The notes: generated by a model not told the origin, from the sequence alone. A stretch of DNA of 64,000 nucleotides from Terricaulis sp. (GCA_024707365.1 JANPZV010000002.1:206558-270557), one strand, 5' to 3'. Numbered from the stretch's first letter, positions 30,661-40,343 are shown. Program-made: numbers and translations.

Positions 30661-32466
30661 TCAGCCGGGGATCACATCGAACGACAGCGAAAGCCGCTCA
30701 GGCCCCTCCATCGGCGTGACGCCGTGCCAGAAATAGGAAGGATAAAGGATGAGCCGGCCCTGCACCGGCGCATCGAACCGCTCGGCGGCGCAGGCGGGCG
30801 TGGGGCGCGGCGGCTCGCCGAATTTAAGCCAGCCGGGGCGGCCGCTCTTGGGCTTTTCCGCGCCGATGAGAGATACGATGTAGGCCGCGCTGATCCAGCC
30901 ATGATCATGCACATGGTTCGGCAGCCAGCCGCCATCCTCAAGCCGCGTGGACCAAAGCCCGGCATAGCGATAGCGCTCGGTGCGGCGCGCGCCGACTGGA
31001 TCGCTGAGATCGGGTTTGAGCCGCGAAATATAATCGCGCACCGCCTCATCGGCGGCGGCGAGAAAGCCCTTGAGCGCGGGATCTTCCGAGGTGAGCAGCG
31101 TGCGCCCGGTTTGCGTGCCGTGCTGGAGCACCTGATCGAGCGGATGGGCGTTCACCCGATGCTGGCGGCGCAGCACGTCCGCCAGCGCGGCGTTGAGATT
31201 TTCGATCGTGAAATAGCCGCGCGGCGGGGCGATATCGTAGCTGCGGACCAGGCGGTCGTAATCATAGAGCACGCGCGCGCGGCGATCGCCCAAGAGGCGC
31301 AGCGCCGTGCCTTCGATGGCGATGAGATATTGATCGTGCGCATCCGCCGCAAGCAGATCGCGCGCGATGGCCAGCGCCTCCTCCGCGCGGCGCGCGCGCA
31401 ACAGCGTGGAGAGCATGTTGCGCAGCGGCGCGCGATCACCAGGGGAAAGCTCGGCCACGCGGCGCAGCGGCGTTAACGCATCGCGCGGGCGGTCAAGCTC
31501 ATCGAGCACGAAGGCGTAGGCGGTGAGCAAGGCGGGCGTATCGGGCGCCTGGCGCATCGCCGCATCCAGCAGGCTGAGCGCTTTCACATGCAGCTTGCCG
31601 CGATGCAGCGCATCAGCGCAGGCGAGCCAAAGCGAAAGATCCTGCGGCCGCTCAGCGATCGCAGCCTCCAGCGGGGCGGTGGCGGCCTCGCCCTCCCCGC
31701 GCAGGATGCGCATGCGCGCAAGCGCCCCGTGCAACGCGGCGCTGGGCCAGATCTCGAGCGCTTTTTCGAGCAGCGTCTCGGCTTCCTGCTTGGCGCCGGC
31801 GTAGAACAGCCCACGTGCGCAAGAGAGCGCAAGTTCGGGCGTGTCGAGTTCTTCCAAAACGAGGCGCTTATAAATTTCCAGCGCCTCGCCCGGCCGGCCC
31901 GCGCGATCGAGCGCGCCAGCGTAATTGAGCCGAAGCCCGCGCATCTTCGGCGCGTAATCGAGCGCGGCGGCGGCCGAGGCCAGCGCTTGCTCGTGCCGCT
32001 CCTGCGCGCGCTGCACCTGGGCAAGCAGCGTCCAGGATTCGGGGCCGGGATTGGCGTCCACAAAATCGCGCGCTTCATGCTCGGCTTCGGCCAGCGCATC
32101 GGCGGCCAGTAAGCAGCGCACGAGATTGACGCGCACGGCGTCCACATGCGGGGAGAGAGCGCGCGCGGCGCGGTAGACGCGCACGGCTTCCGCATATTGG
32201 CTGCACGCTTGAAGCACGACGCCAAGATCGTTGTAATAGCCGCCCTCGGTGAGCGCGTGGGCCACGGCGCTGCGCATGTAGCGCTCGGCCTCTTCAAGCT
32301 TGTTTTGCGCTTTCTTGATGAGGCCCATCAGATGCAGCGTGGGCGCATCGGTGCGCAGGCGATTGAGGATCGGCGCAAGCACGCGCTCGGCGCCCACAGG
32401 ATCGCCTTGGTTCAGAAGCGCGCGGCTCGCTTTGGCGAGGGCCTCGGCTTCCAGAACCCTGTTCAC
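30661..32466 (-). CDS. TPR-repeat protein with C-terminal 2OG-Fe(II) oxygenase domain
   Basis: 601 residues. Residues 1-380 are tandem TPR-like helix pairs (for example LMGLIKKAQNKLEEAERYMR, VLQACSQYAEAVRVYRAARA, AGALDRAGRPGEALEIYKRL). The C-terminal part is a PF13759-like 2OG-Fe(II) oxygenase: NHVHDHGWISAAYIVSL gives the proximal histidines (518/520), and LILYPSYFWHGVTP the distal His581. It probably hydroxylates a protein held by the TPR scaffold. The GTG start overlaps the rluC stop (GTGA), coupling it to a pseudouridine synthase gene. Confidence 0.83.
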   Translation of the reverse strand: MNRVLEAEALAKASRALLNQGDPVGAERVLAPILNRLRTDAPTLHLMGLIKKAQNKLEEAERYMRSAVAHALTEGGYYNDLGVVLQACSQYAEAVRVYRAARALSPHVDAVRVNLVRCLLAADALAEAEHEARDFVDANPGPESWTLLAQVQRAQERHEQALASAAAALDYAPKMRGLRLNYAGALDRAGRPGEALEIYKRLVLEELDTPELALSCARGLFYAGAKQEAETLLEKALEIWPSAALHGALARMRILRGEGEAATAPLEAAIAERPQDLSLWLACADALHRGKLHVKALSLLDAAMRQAPDTPALLTAYAFVLDELDRPRDALTPLRRVAELSPGDRAPLRNMLSTLLRARRAEEALAIARDLLAADAHDQYLIAIEGTALRLLGDRRARVLYDYDRLVRSYDIAPPRGYFTIENLNAALADVLRRQHRVNAHPLDQVLQHGTQTGRTLLTSEDPALKGFLAAADEAVRDYISRLKPDLSDPVGARRTERYRYAGLWSTRLEDGGWLPNHVHDHGWISAAYIVSLIGAEKPKSGRPGWLKFGEPPRPTPACAAERFDAPVQGRLILYPSYFWHGVTPMEGPERLSLSFDVIPG

Positions 32467-33456
32467 CCCTTTTCCCCGAATGGCGCGAACGGATCGCGCG
32501 CCTCGTGCTCACTAAAGCCCATCACCTCAAACGCGGCGCGCATATGTTTGGGCGTCGGCGCGATGACTTTGAGTTCGCCCCCGAAGGATGCGGCAAGCGG
32601 ATCGCGCGCGCATGCAGCAGCAATTGCCGCTCAAGCCCGCCAGGGGTTGGCCGATCGCATTTATATTTCGGATCGCCGGCGATGGCGTAGCCCATCTCGG
32701 CCATGTGAAAGCGCAGCTGGTGGGTGCGCCCCGTGACAGGGCGTAGCGCCACCCAGGCGGCGCTTTGCGCGGCTTCTTCCAACACCGCGTATTGGGTGAT
32801 CGCATGCACCGCGCCATCCTGGCTTTGCAGCGCGCTCTGCATCATTTCGCGGTCCGCATCGTGCACGCCGGCGCCTTGCGCATCCAGGAGCGCAACTCAC
32901 CCACTTTCGGGCGCGGGCTGCCGACGACGATGGCCCAATAAATCTTATCGGTGTCCCGATCGCGGAAGGCTTCGCCCAGCGCCGCCGCCGCGCGGGGATG
33001 ACGCGCCAGCACAAGGCAGCCGGAGGTGTCGCGATCGAGCCGATGCACAAGCTTTGGCTTTTTCTCAGCGTCGAATCTGAGGCCCTCAAGCATGCCGTCG
33101 ATATGGCGCAGCGTATTGGCGCCGCCCTGGACGGCGATGCCGTGCGGCTTATTCAGCACGATCACGTCGTTATCCTTATGGATCACGAGCGAGCGGATGA
33201 AATCAGCATCCTTGGGCGTGAGGCTGCCGATCGGCGGGCGCGGCGCGGCGTCCGGCACCGGCGGGATGCGCACGATCTGGCCGGCGCTGACGCGATCGGC
33301 GGCTTTCACCCGCGCGCCATCGACGCGCACTTGCCCGGTGCGCAGCAATTTTTCCACTTGGCCTTGTGTCAGGTGCGGATAGCGGCGGCGCAGCCAGCGA
33401 TCAATCCGGGGCGCGCCGTCATTTTCTTCCACCATGACGGTTTCAACCGTCTTCAT
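32463..33456 (-). CDS. rluC: RluC/RluD-type 23S rRNA pseudouridine synthase (frameshifted here)
   Basis: About 330 residues. N-terminal S4 RNA-binding domain ([20 protein letters not shown]), then the catalytic motif [15 protein letters not shown] with the nucleophilic Asp, and [20 protein letters not shown]. Two single-G losses break it: near 32873 (repair [13 protein letters not shown]) and in the G4 run near 32580 (repair [16 protein letters not shown]), after which it runs to TGA 32463-32465. The start at 33456 overlaps crcB's stop (TGATG). RluC versus RluD cannot be separated confidently by eye. Confidence 0.86.
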
Positions 33457-33813
33457 CACCGCCCCAATATCATTCCGGCCCAGCACGCGCCCACGCTCAG
33501 GATAAGCGAAGCAGCGATGTAAAGCGCCCCATGGGCGTGGGCTTGCTGCATCAGGCGCACTGTCTCAAGCGAAAACGCCGAGAAAGTGGTGAAGCCGCCC
33601 AAAAGGCCGACGCCCAGGAGCAAACGCAGATTTTCCTGCTCAGGCCCCACGCGCGCGGCGAGCAGCCCCATGGCAAGCCCGCCGATCACGTTCACCGCCA
33701 GCGTGCCCCAGGGAAAGCCAAGGTCAAGCCAGCGCGCAGCGGCAAGGCCCACGCCGTAGCGCGCCATCGATCCCACCGCCCCCGCCAAGGGCCACCAGCA
33801 GAATATGGGTCAT
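33456..33813 (-). CDS. crcB: Fluoride ion channel CrcB/Fluc (frameshifted here)
   Basis: About 118 residues, four membrane helices. The family signature GFTTFSAFSLE and the GTLAVNVIGGLAMGLLA segment are present. Fluc dimers export fluoride. The first dozen residues (MTHILLVALGG) are in another frame; one G fewer in the G5 run at 33779-33783 gives GGAVGSMARYGVG. It is squeezed between rluC and a lipoprotein gene, overlapping both by a few bases. No fluoride riboswitch is evident because it is internal to the operon. Confidence 0.9.
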
Positions 33814-34316
33814 GCGCCCCCAGCCGGCAGGCGCGCGCGCAGCGCTTGGGCGGTGGAGCGCGCGTCATACGCATCGGCGCTATCGGGTTTTGCGCCTTCG
33901 CCAACGCGGATTTCCAGCGTCACCGCGCCCGCCCGCTGGCCGCCGCCGCCGCCGAGCGGAATGTTGATGCCAACCCCCACGCTGCCGCCGCCGCGCCCGC
34001 CCCAGGAGCCGCCGCCAACGCCCACGCCGACGCTTGGCCCGCTGCGCGCATTGGCTTCATCCATGGTGCGCCGATCGACCCAGAACCACTCGCCGCCGCG
34101 CTCGATGGTGAGTTCAGCGGCGCGCAGCAGCGCGTAATCGCTCAGCACCGAAGCCTCGGCTGCGCCGCGCGCGCGATAGGTCACGAAATAGCGGTTGGAT
34201 TCGATTTGCGTCTCGGAATAGCCGGCGCCGCCGGGCGCGGAGGCCGGAGCGTAAGTTGGCGTTGAGGCGCAGGCCGCCAGGGCGGCAAGGGCGAAGGCGG
34301 CGATGAAAACACGCAT
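33810..34316 (-). CDS. CC0125/CC1285-type lipoprotein
   Basis: 168 residues from the ATG at 34316. Signal peptide and lipobox MRVFIAAFALAALAAC (Cys16). The mature protein matches the CC0125/CC1285 pattern: PTYAPASAPGGAGYSETQIE, NRYFVTYRARGAAEASVLSD, LLRAAELTIERGGEWFWVDR, then a glycine-rich loop and LEIRVGEG near the end. Such proteins are small outer-envelope lipoproteins of Caulobacterales with no established role. Stop overlaps the crcB ATG. Confidence 0.82.
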   Translation of the reverse strand: MRVFIAAFALAALAACASTPTYAPASAPGGAGYSETQIESNRYFVTYRARGAAEASVLSDYALLRAAELTIERGGEWFWVDRRTMDEANARSGPSVGVGVGGGSWGGRGGGSVGVGINIPLGGGGGQRAGAVTLEIRVGEGAKPDSADAYDARSTAQALRARLPAGGA

Positions 34317-34393
34317 GGCAAATCTCGCAATTGCTCCCCACAAGGGATTCTACTTTGGGGGCAGCTTAACAGCTAATGCGGGCGGGCGCCGCC

Positions 34394-35119
34394 TCAAGGG
34401 CGGGCGGAGGCCGCAAATTCAAGCTCAAGTGATCGCGCCGCGTGGGCGAAGGCGGCCGGCGGCGGGGCGGAAAGGCGCAAGAGCCCGCCGGCAGGGTGCG
34501 GCAGCTCCAGCGCCGCGGCATGCAGCATGAGGCCGGGTGCCTCGACCGCGCCGAGGCGGAACAGGCCGCCATACTTGCCATCGCCAAAGATCGGCCGGCC
34601 GATCGCGGCCAGATGCGCGCGCAGCTGGTGCATGCGGCCGGTTTCGGGGTGCAACGCCACGAGCGCGGCTGAGGCGGCGGCGCTTTCGGTGGCGTAGCGC
34701 GTCAGCGCGCTTTGGCCATCGGCGGCGGGCTCCATGATGTCGAGCCCGCGGCGGGAGGACTTTTTGAGCGCGAGATTGATCTCGCCCTCGCGCGGCTCAG
34801 GCGCGCCGCCGCAAACGATGGCGAGATAGGTTTTCTTAGCCGTGCGGCCCGCGAACGCTTGGGAGAGAAACGCCGCCGCAGGCTTGGTGCGCGCCGCGAC
34901 GATGACGCCGGAGGTGTCACGATCGAGCCGATGCACCAGGCGCGGGCGCTTGCCATTGGATTTGGCGAAGGCGCCAAGCAGATCCTCAAGGCTAAGGCTC
35001 ACGCCCGAACCGCCCTGCACGGCAAGGCCGGCGGGCTTGTTGAAGGCCAGCACGTGCGCGTCTTCATGGATCAGCAGCGATTGGGCGAAGGCGATGTCGC
35101 GGCCGGAAAGCTCAGCCAT
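34394..35119 (-). CDS. RluA family pseudouridine synthase
   Basis: 241 residues without an S4 domain. It has NKPAGLAVQGGSG, the catalytic [16 protein letters not shown] and PETGRMHQLRAHLAAIGRPI. It modifies a uridine in rRNA or tRNA; the specific site is not deducible. It overlaps rarA by eight bases (35112-35119). Two RluA-family genes within 3 kb suggest an old duplication or operon of RNA modification. Confidence 0.87.
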   Translation of the reverse strand: MAELSGRDIAFAQSLLIHEDAHVLAFNKPAGLAVQGGSGVSLSLEDLLGAFAKSNGKRPRLVHRLDRDTSGVIVAARTKPAAAFLSQAFAGRTAKKTYLAIVCGGAPEPREGEINLALKKSSRRGLDIMEPAADGQSALTRYATESAAASAALVALHPETGRMHQLRAHLAAIGRPIFGDGKYGGLFRLGAVEAPGLMLHAAALELPHPAGGLLRLSAPPPAAFAHAARSLELEFAASARP

Positions 35120-36416
35120 TCCGCTCAGCTCTCAACTTGGCCCAATGCTCCAGCCGCTCCTTGATCACGCCTTCGCGGCCGCGGCCTTCGGGGCTGTAGA
35201 ATTGGCGGCGCGGCATTTCATCGGGGAAATAGCTTTGGCCGGAAAAGCCATCTTCGGCATCGTGATCGTAGGCATAGCCTGAGCCGTAGCCGAGATCCTT
35301 CATCAGCTTGGTGGGCGCGTTGCGGATGTGCATCGGCGGGCCCAGCGCGCCGGTTTCATTCGCCGCGCGTTTGGCGGCTTTCCATGCCACATAAGCGGCG
35401 TTGGATTTCGGCGCGGTGGCGAGGTGGATCACCGCTTGCGCAAGGTGCAGTTCGGCTTCCGGCGGGCCGATGAAATGCACCGCATCCTTGGCCGCATTGG
35501 CGACCAGCAGCGCGGTGGGATCGGCAAGGCCGATGTCTTCCGCCGCCGCGCGCACAAGCCGGCGCGCGATGAACAGCAGATCCTCTCCGCCCGACACCAT
35601 GCGCGCGAGCCAGTAGAGCGCCGCGTCGGGATCGGAACCGCGAATGGATTTGTGCAGCGCGGAGATGAGATTGTAATGCTCCTCCCGATCCTTGTCGTAA
35701 GCGGGTGCGCGCTTTTGCAGGAGTTCGCCGAGGGCTTTCGCATCGAGCGGCTGGATGGTTTTTAGCGCGAAGAGTTCTTCGGCCAGCGTGAGCAGATAGC
35801 GGCCATCGCCATCGGCCAGATTGGTGAAGGCGATGCGCGCTTCCTCTGTCAGCGGAAGCTGTTTGCCGAGCAATTTTTCCGCGCGCTGCAACAGCAAATC
35901 GAGCGCAGCGTCATCGAGCCGCTTGAGCACGAACACTTGCGCGCGCGAGAGCAGCGCGGCGTTGATCTCAAAACTCGGGTTCTCCGTGGTGGCGCCGACG
36001 AGGGTGACGACGCCCTGCTCCACATACGGCAAAAACCCATCTTGCTGCGCGCGGTTGAAGCGGTGGATTTCATCCACGAACAAAAGCGTGGGCTTGCCGC
36101 TGGCGCGGCGCGCCTTGGCGGTTTCAAACGCCTTCTTGAGATCGGCCACGCCTGAGAACACGGCGCTGATCTGCTGGTATTCGTGGCCGGTTTCTTCGGC
36201 CAAGAGGCGCGCGATAGTGGTTTTGCCGACGCCGGGCGGCCCCCAAAGGATGATGGAGGCGAGCCGCTTGCCCGCCACCATGCGCCCGATTGGCCCCTCG
36301 GGTTTGAGCAGATGATCCTGGCCGACCACCTCTTCCAGCTTTTTGGGGCGCAGCCGCTCGGCCAAAGGCGTCGGGGCGCCCTGGTCGAGCCCGGCGGCGG
36401 CGAATAAATCTGACAT
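35112..36416 (-). CDS. rarA: Replication-associated recombination protein A (AAA+)
   Basis: 434 residues. Features: LAERLRPKKLEEVVGQDHLL, Walker A GPPGVGKTT (59-67), Walker B LLFVDEIHRFNRAQQDG, sensor region GATTENPSFEINAALLSRAQ, and the MgsA C-terminal domain ending with YGSGYAYDHDAEDGFSGQSY and FPDEMPRRQFYSP. RarA/MgsA acts at stalled replication forks with SSB. Intact and of family length. Confidence 0.94.
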   Translation of the reverse strand: MSDLFAAAGLDQGAPTPLAERLRPKKLEEVVGQDHLLKPEGPIGRMVAGKRLASIILWGPPGVGKTTIARLLAEETGHEYQQISAVFSGVADLKKAFETAKARRASGKPTLLFVDEIHRFNRAQQDGFLPYVEQGVVTLVGATTENPSFEINAALLSRAQVFVLKRLDDAALDLLLQRAEKLLGKQLPLTEEARIAFTNLADGDGRYLLTLAEELFALKTIQPLDAKALGELLQKRAPAYDKDREEHYNLISALHKSIRGSDPDAALYWLARMVSGGEDLLFIARRLVRAAAEDIGLADPTALLVANAAKDAVHFIGPPEAELHLAQAVIHLATAPKSNAAYVAWKAAKRAANETGALGPPMHIRNAPTKLMKDLGYGSGYAYDHDAEDGFSGQSYFPDEMPRRQFYSPEGRGREGVIKERLEHWAKLRAERNG

Positions 36417-36450
36417 CAGGCTAAGATAGCGCTTCGGAAGGAGAGAGACG

Positions 36451-36862
36451 ATGGCGGAAGTCGATACGGCGGTCCCGACGGGGGTTTACCCCTACCTCTC
36501 GGTCAAAGGCGGCAAAGCGGCGATCGAAGTTTTACACCCGCGCTTTCGGCGCGACCGAAAGGGTGTGCATGCTGGCCGATGACGGCGAGCGGATCATGCA
36601 CGCGCAGATCGTCATCAATGGCGGGCTCATCATGATCTCGGACGATTTCCCCGAATATCGGGGCGGCGCGGAGACCCCGCCGCCTGCGGGCGTGACCATC
36701 CACCTTGAGGTGGATGACGCCGACGCCTGGTGGGCGCGCGCGGTTGAGGCCGGCGCCAGCATCCTGATGCCGATCGACGATCAATTCTGGGGCGACCGCT
36801 TCGGCCAGCTGAAAGACCCATTCGGCCACGATTGGAGCATCGGCGCGCCGATCAAACGCTAG
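36451..36862 (+). CDS. Glyoxalase/VOC (PhnB-like) protein (frameshifted here)
   Basis: About 136 residues. A good ribosome site (GAAGGAGAGAGACG) precedes the ATG. The frame reads YPYLSVKGGKAAIEFYTRAF once one extra A near 36530 is removed, then ADDGERIMHAQIVINGGLIM, DDFPEYRGGAETPPP and the metal-site helix VTIHLEVDDADAWWARAVEA. Matches the PhnB/YkcA-type VOC fold; substrate unknown. Converges on degP, stops overlapping. Confidence 0.8.
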
Positions 36863-38313
36863 AACCGCACCTCACGGCGCTGCCCGCCCCGTTCGAGGCC
36901 GATGACCCAGCTTTGGTTCTGGCTCATGGCGGTATCGAGGGCGGCGGCGTCGCGGATCGGCTGCTGGTTGATCTCATCGATAATGTCGCCGGGGCGGAAG
37001 CCGATGCGGGCGGCGACGCCCCCGCGATCGAGCGCCTGGATGAACACCCCGCTCTTGAAGGGATCAAGCCCTGCGGCTTCCGCCGTGGCGGGCGTCAGCG
37101 TGACGACGCGCGCGCCGGAAAGCGGATGCCGGCCAGCCAGCTCGCGCGCTTCGGGCGCGCCGCCGGGTGGGGCTTCGGCGGCGGCGGTGAGCGTCACCTC
37201 CCGGCCATCGCGGCGCACCACCAGCGGCACGCGCACGCCGGGGCGCTGGGTGGCGAATTGATAGCGCACGCCGCCTTCATCGCGCACCGATGCGCCAGCG
37301 ACGGAGAGAATCACATCGCCTTCGCGCAGCCCCGCACGCTCGCCCGCCGCACGCGGGTAAAGCTGCGTGACCATCACGCCCTCGGGCCGTGAGAGCCCCA
37401 TGGAGCGGGCGATATCTTGCGTGACCGGCTGCACGCGCGCGCCGAGCCAGGGGCGCACAACCTCGGTGCCTCCAGAGACCGCCGATTCCACAACACGGCG
37501 CACCATCTCCGACGGGATGGCGAAGCCGATGCCGTTGGAGCCGCCGCTTTCGGAGAAAATGGCGGTGTTCACGCCCACAAGCGCGCCGTTCATATCGACA
37601 AGCGCCCCGCCGGAATTGCCGCGATTGATGGCGGCGTCTGTTTGAATAAAGAAGGCGTAGTCGGAGACGCCCACTTCGGTGCGCGCCAGCGCGGAGATGA
37701 TGCCGCTCGTCACCGTTTGACTGAGGCCGAACGGGTTGCCGATGGCGAGCACGAGATCGCCCACGGCGAGCGCGTTCGTGTCCGCGAACGGCAAGCTTGG
37801 CAGCGTTTCGCCCGCATTGATGCGCAGCACGGCCAGATCAACGCGCGGATCGGCAAGCAGAAGCTCCGCATCAAACTCGCGCCGATCGGCCAGCACGACC
37901 TTAAGCCGCTGCGCGCCCTGGATGACGTGGTTGTTGGTCACGATCACGCCGTCCCCGCGCAGAATGACGCCAGAGCCGAGCGATTGCTCAACGCGCGGCT
38001 GGCTGAAGCGGCCGAAGAACGGATCGCGCACCATCGCCCGCGACACGCGCTCAGCATAGACGTTCACCACCGCAGGGCCGGCCTCTGCGGCGACGGGCGC
38101 GAAAGACAGCTGCACCTGCCCTTGGCTGGTGGGCGCGGCGCGCACCAGCGGCTCGGCCTGGACCAGTTGCAGGTAGGGATCGGCTTGCTCACGGACGGGC
38201 GGCGGCTCGCCCTGCTGCGCCAAGGGCGAGATCGCCAACGCCCCGCCGGCGAACCCGGCGATCAGGGCGGCGAACGGAGAGGCTTTCAGCAAGCCGGCGC
38301 GGGTGATCTTCAT
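36859..38313 (-). CDS. Periplasmic DegP/HtrA-type serine protease
   Basis: 484 residues from the ATG at 38313. An N-terminal signal or anchor segment (FAALIAGFAGGALAI) precedes the trypsin-like domain with catalytic His129 (TNNHV), Asp159 (ADPRVDLAVL) and Ser234 (GNSGG). Two PDZ domains follow, the first about 280-360 (LGARVQPVTQDIARSMGL) and the second near the C-terminus (GVAARIGFRPGDIIDEINQQ). It degrades or chaperones misfolded periplasmic proteins. Paralogs (DegP/DegQ/MucD) are not distinguishable here. Confidence 0.92.
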   Translation of the reverse strand: MKITRAGLLKASPFAALIAGFAGGALAISPLAQQGEPPPVREQADPYLQLVQAEPLVRAAPTSQGQVQLSFAPVAAEAGPAVVNVYAERVSRAMVRDPFFGRFSQPRVEQSLGSGVILRGDGVIVTNNHVIQGAQRLKVVLADRREFDAELLLADPRVDLAVLRINAGETLPSLPFADTNALAVGDLVLAIGNPFGLSQTVTSGIISALARTEVGVSDYAFFIQTDAAINRGNSGGALVDMNGALVGVNTAIFSESGGSNGIGFAIPSEMVRRVVESAVSGGTEVVRPWLGARVQPVTQDIARSMGLSRPEGVMVTQLYPRAAGERAGLREGDVILSVAGASVRDEGGVRYQFATQRPGVRVPLVVRRDGREVTLTAAAEAPPGGAPEARELAGRHPLSGARVVTLTPATAEAAGLDPFKSGVFIQALDRGGVAARIGFRPGDIIDEINQQPIRDAAALDTAMSQNQSWVIGLERGGQRREVRF

Positions 38314-38432
38314 GGCGGAACCCTGTTTGGCGCGCATCATGCGGGGCAGATTGACAGAAACAAGGCGAGCAGGCCCTTGTTGGCGCCGGACTGCTGCGGC
38401 AATCTCGGGCAGCTTCGATCGAGGGGAAAACC

Positions 38433-38729
38433 GTGATTGATCTTCTATTTATCGCGTTGATGCAGGCGGCGGTGGCCACAACGGAACCGGCCGCGCCGCC
38501 GCCCACGCCTGAAACGCAGGCGGCGCAGGGCGAGCAAGCCGAGGCGCCGCCGGAGGCCGTACGCTGCCGGATGGTGCGGGTCGAGAATTCCAATCTCCGC
38601 CAGCGCCGCTGCACCACCCGCGCCCAGGACGAGGCAATGAATCAGGCCACCTCCCGCGAATTGCGTGAAATGCAGTCCCAAGCCGGGCGCGGCGGCGACC
38701 GGACGTTCGGCTCCGGCGGCGTTCAGTAA
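38433..38729 (+). CDS. Small secreted RxR..C protein
   Basis: 98 residues from a GTG at 38433. A short hydrophobic start (IDLLFIALMQAAVA) acts as a signal peptide, then an Ala/Pro/Glu-rich linker and a conserved pair of Cys in the pattern CRMVRVENSNLRQRRCTTRA. This resembles small alphaproteobacterial periplasmic proteins with a CR...R-x-R-x-C signature. It is followed 58 bases later by a paralog with the same layout. Function unknown. Confidence 0.62.
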   Translation: MIDLLFIALMQAAVATTEPAAPPPTPETQAAQGEQAEAPPEAVRCRMVRVENSNLRQRRCTTRAQDEAMNQATSRELREMQSQAGRGGDRTFGSGGVQ

Positions 38730-38787
38730 CGCGGCCTGATCTCGAAAAAACCAAACACCCTTCAAAACGCAGAGAAGGATACTCGCG

Positions 38788-39072
38788 TTGCTTACATGTC
38801 TTGTGATTGCGTTCCTGGCCGGCTTTGCCGGCGATCCCGCCGTGGGTGAATCTGCGCCGCCTGTGGAGGTATCCGCACCAGAGGCGGCCGAAGCGCCGGC
38901 CACGGCGCCCGCGCCTGCGGCGAATGAGGCCGCCGCCGAAAACGCAGCGCCGGCGGCGCCGCAATATCGGACCGAGCGCCGGTGTGAAAATATTGAGATC
39001 ACCGGCCGCCGCATGCCGCAGCGGGTATGCCGAAACGTCCAGGTGCTGGTTGAGGCTGACGAGGCCGAGTAG
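38788..39072 (+). CDS. Small secreted RxR..C protein, paralog
   Basis: 94 residues, start TTG 38788 with an AGAAGGA ribosome site upstream. Signal peptide LTCLVIAFLAGFAG, an Ala/Pro/Glu-rich linker, then the paired-cysteine motif RCENIEITGRRMPQRVCRN. Same architecture as the preceding gene. It converges on the nucleotide pyrophosphatase gene with no gap. Function unknown; likely periplasmic. Confidence 0.62.
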   Translation: MLTCLVIAFLAGFAGDPAVGESAPPVEVSAPEAAEAPATAPAPAANEAAAENAAPAAPQYRTERRCENIEITGRRMPQRVCRNVQVLVEADEAE

Positions 39073-39074
39073 CG

Positions 39075-40298
39075 CTACTCGGCAAGCGCGGGCGCGACGC
39101 TCTCCAACGTCCCGTCATTCGCTTCGGGCGCAACGCCGATCAGATGCGCCAGCAGCGGGTAGATCGAGACGCCCTCGAAGCTTTCAATGGTTGCGCCGCG
39201 CCGGAACGCGGGACCGCTTCCGATGAAGATCGCCGCCATTTCCGGCGCGGCCGGATCAAAGCCGTGCGCGCCGCCGGCGGGATATTGGCCGCGCTGGCTG
39301 CTGCGGTAGCGCCAGCCAATGTCGGCAAGGCAAATCACGCCGGGCACGCGCCGATGCGTCCCGAAGTGGAAACGCGCAGGCAACTCGCCCTTGCGCCAGC
39401 ACTCGCCATGCGCACTGCGCCCCACCAGCGCAGCCTCAACCGCCGCCTCATGCCCCGGCAACGGCGCAATGCCCGCGAACGGGCCATCCCACACCACGCG
39501 CGCCTGCTCGCGCGTGATCGACGCATCAAGATCGATCAAGCGATCATCGGAAACCGCCGCCATGCCATGATCGGCGACAACAACGAAATTCACCCGCCCG
39601 CGATAGCCGCGCGCATCAAGGCCAGCGATGAGGCGGGCGATGGCCGCGTCTGTTTCGGCGATGGCGCCGTTGGTTTCGGGCGCGTCCGGGCCGTAGCGAT
39701 GGCCGGCTGTATCGACGATATCGAAATAAAGCGTGAGGAAACGGGGGCGCTCCGCCTCAGGCAGATCGAGCCAAGAGAGCAAAATATCCACGCGCGAGAA
39801 GCCAGGGAGCGATTGATCGAAATCGCGATATTGGCTGGGACGCCCGCCGCCGATTTCCCATTCGCTGCCGGGCCAGAACATCGTGCCGGTGCGCACGCCC
39901 GCGCGCTCGGCGCTCACCCACAGCGGCAGCCCGCCCTCCCACCAGATCGGATCGGAGGCGACAGCGCGATCAGCCAGCGTGAACACAACGCCCGGCCGCT
40001 CGGGATCTTCCATGCGGTTGTTGATGAGCCCGTGCCGATCGGGGCGCAGGCCAGTGATCAGCGAATAATGGTTGGGAAAGGTGACCGACGGAAAGCTCGG
40101 CTCGATCTGCCCGCGCACGCCGGCTTCGGCGAGGCTCAGCAAAGCTGGCGATTGGCCGCGATCGAGATAATCAGGGCGGAAGCCGTCGATGCCGATCAGG
40201 ATGGTGATTTCGCGCGGGGCGGCTTGCGGCGGGGCGCTGGCGCACGAAGCGATGGCGGCGGCGAGAGCGACAAAAAGAAAGGAGCGGAGCCAGTTCAT
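39075..40298 (-). CDS. Alkaline-phosphatase superfamily protein, ENPP-like
   Basis: 407 residues from the ATG at 40298. Lipoprotein-type signal (MNWLRSFLFVALAAAIASC). The type I phosphodiesterase/nucleotide pyrophosphatase fold shows LIGIDGFRPDYLDRG (metal Asp), PSVTFPNHYSLITGLRPDRH (nucleophile Thr), YFDIVDTAGHRYGP, VVVADHGMAAV and a late GAHGFDP. It is a periplasmic or surface-anchored metal-dependent phosphodiesterase; the substrate (nucleotide or lipid headgroup) is unknown. Confidence 0.87.
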   Translation of the reverse strand: MNWLRSFLFVALAAAIASCASAPPQAAPREITILIGIDGFRPDYLDRGQSPALLSLAEAGVRGQIEPSFPSVTFPNHYSLITGLRPDRHGLINNRMEDPERPGVVFTLADRAVASDPIWWEGGLPLWVSAERAGVRTGTMFWPGSEWEIGGGRPSQYRDFDQSLPGFSRVDILLSWLDLPEAERPRFLTLYFDIVDTAGHRYGPDAPETNGAIAETDAAIARLIAGLDARGYRGRVNFVVVADHGMAAVSDDRLIDLDASITREQARVVWDGPFAGIAPLPGHEAAVEAALVGRSAHGECWRKGELPARFHFGTHRRVPGVICLADIGWRYRSSQRGQYPAGGAHGFDPAAPEMAAIFIGSGPAFRRGATIESFEGVSIYPLLAHLIGVAPEANDGTLESVAPALAE

Positions 40299-40343
40299 GG
40301 CCCCGCTCCTAAACCGTGTTCGTGACAGATGCACGAAGCGATT

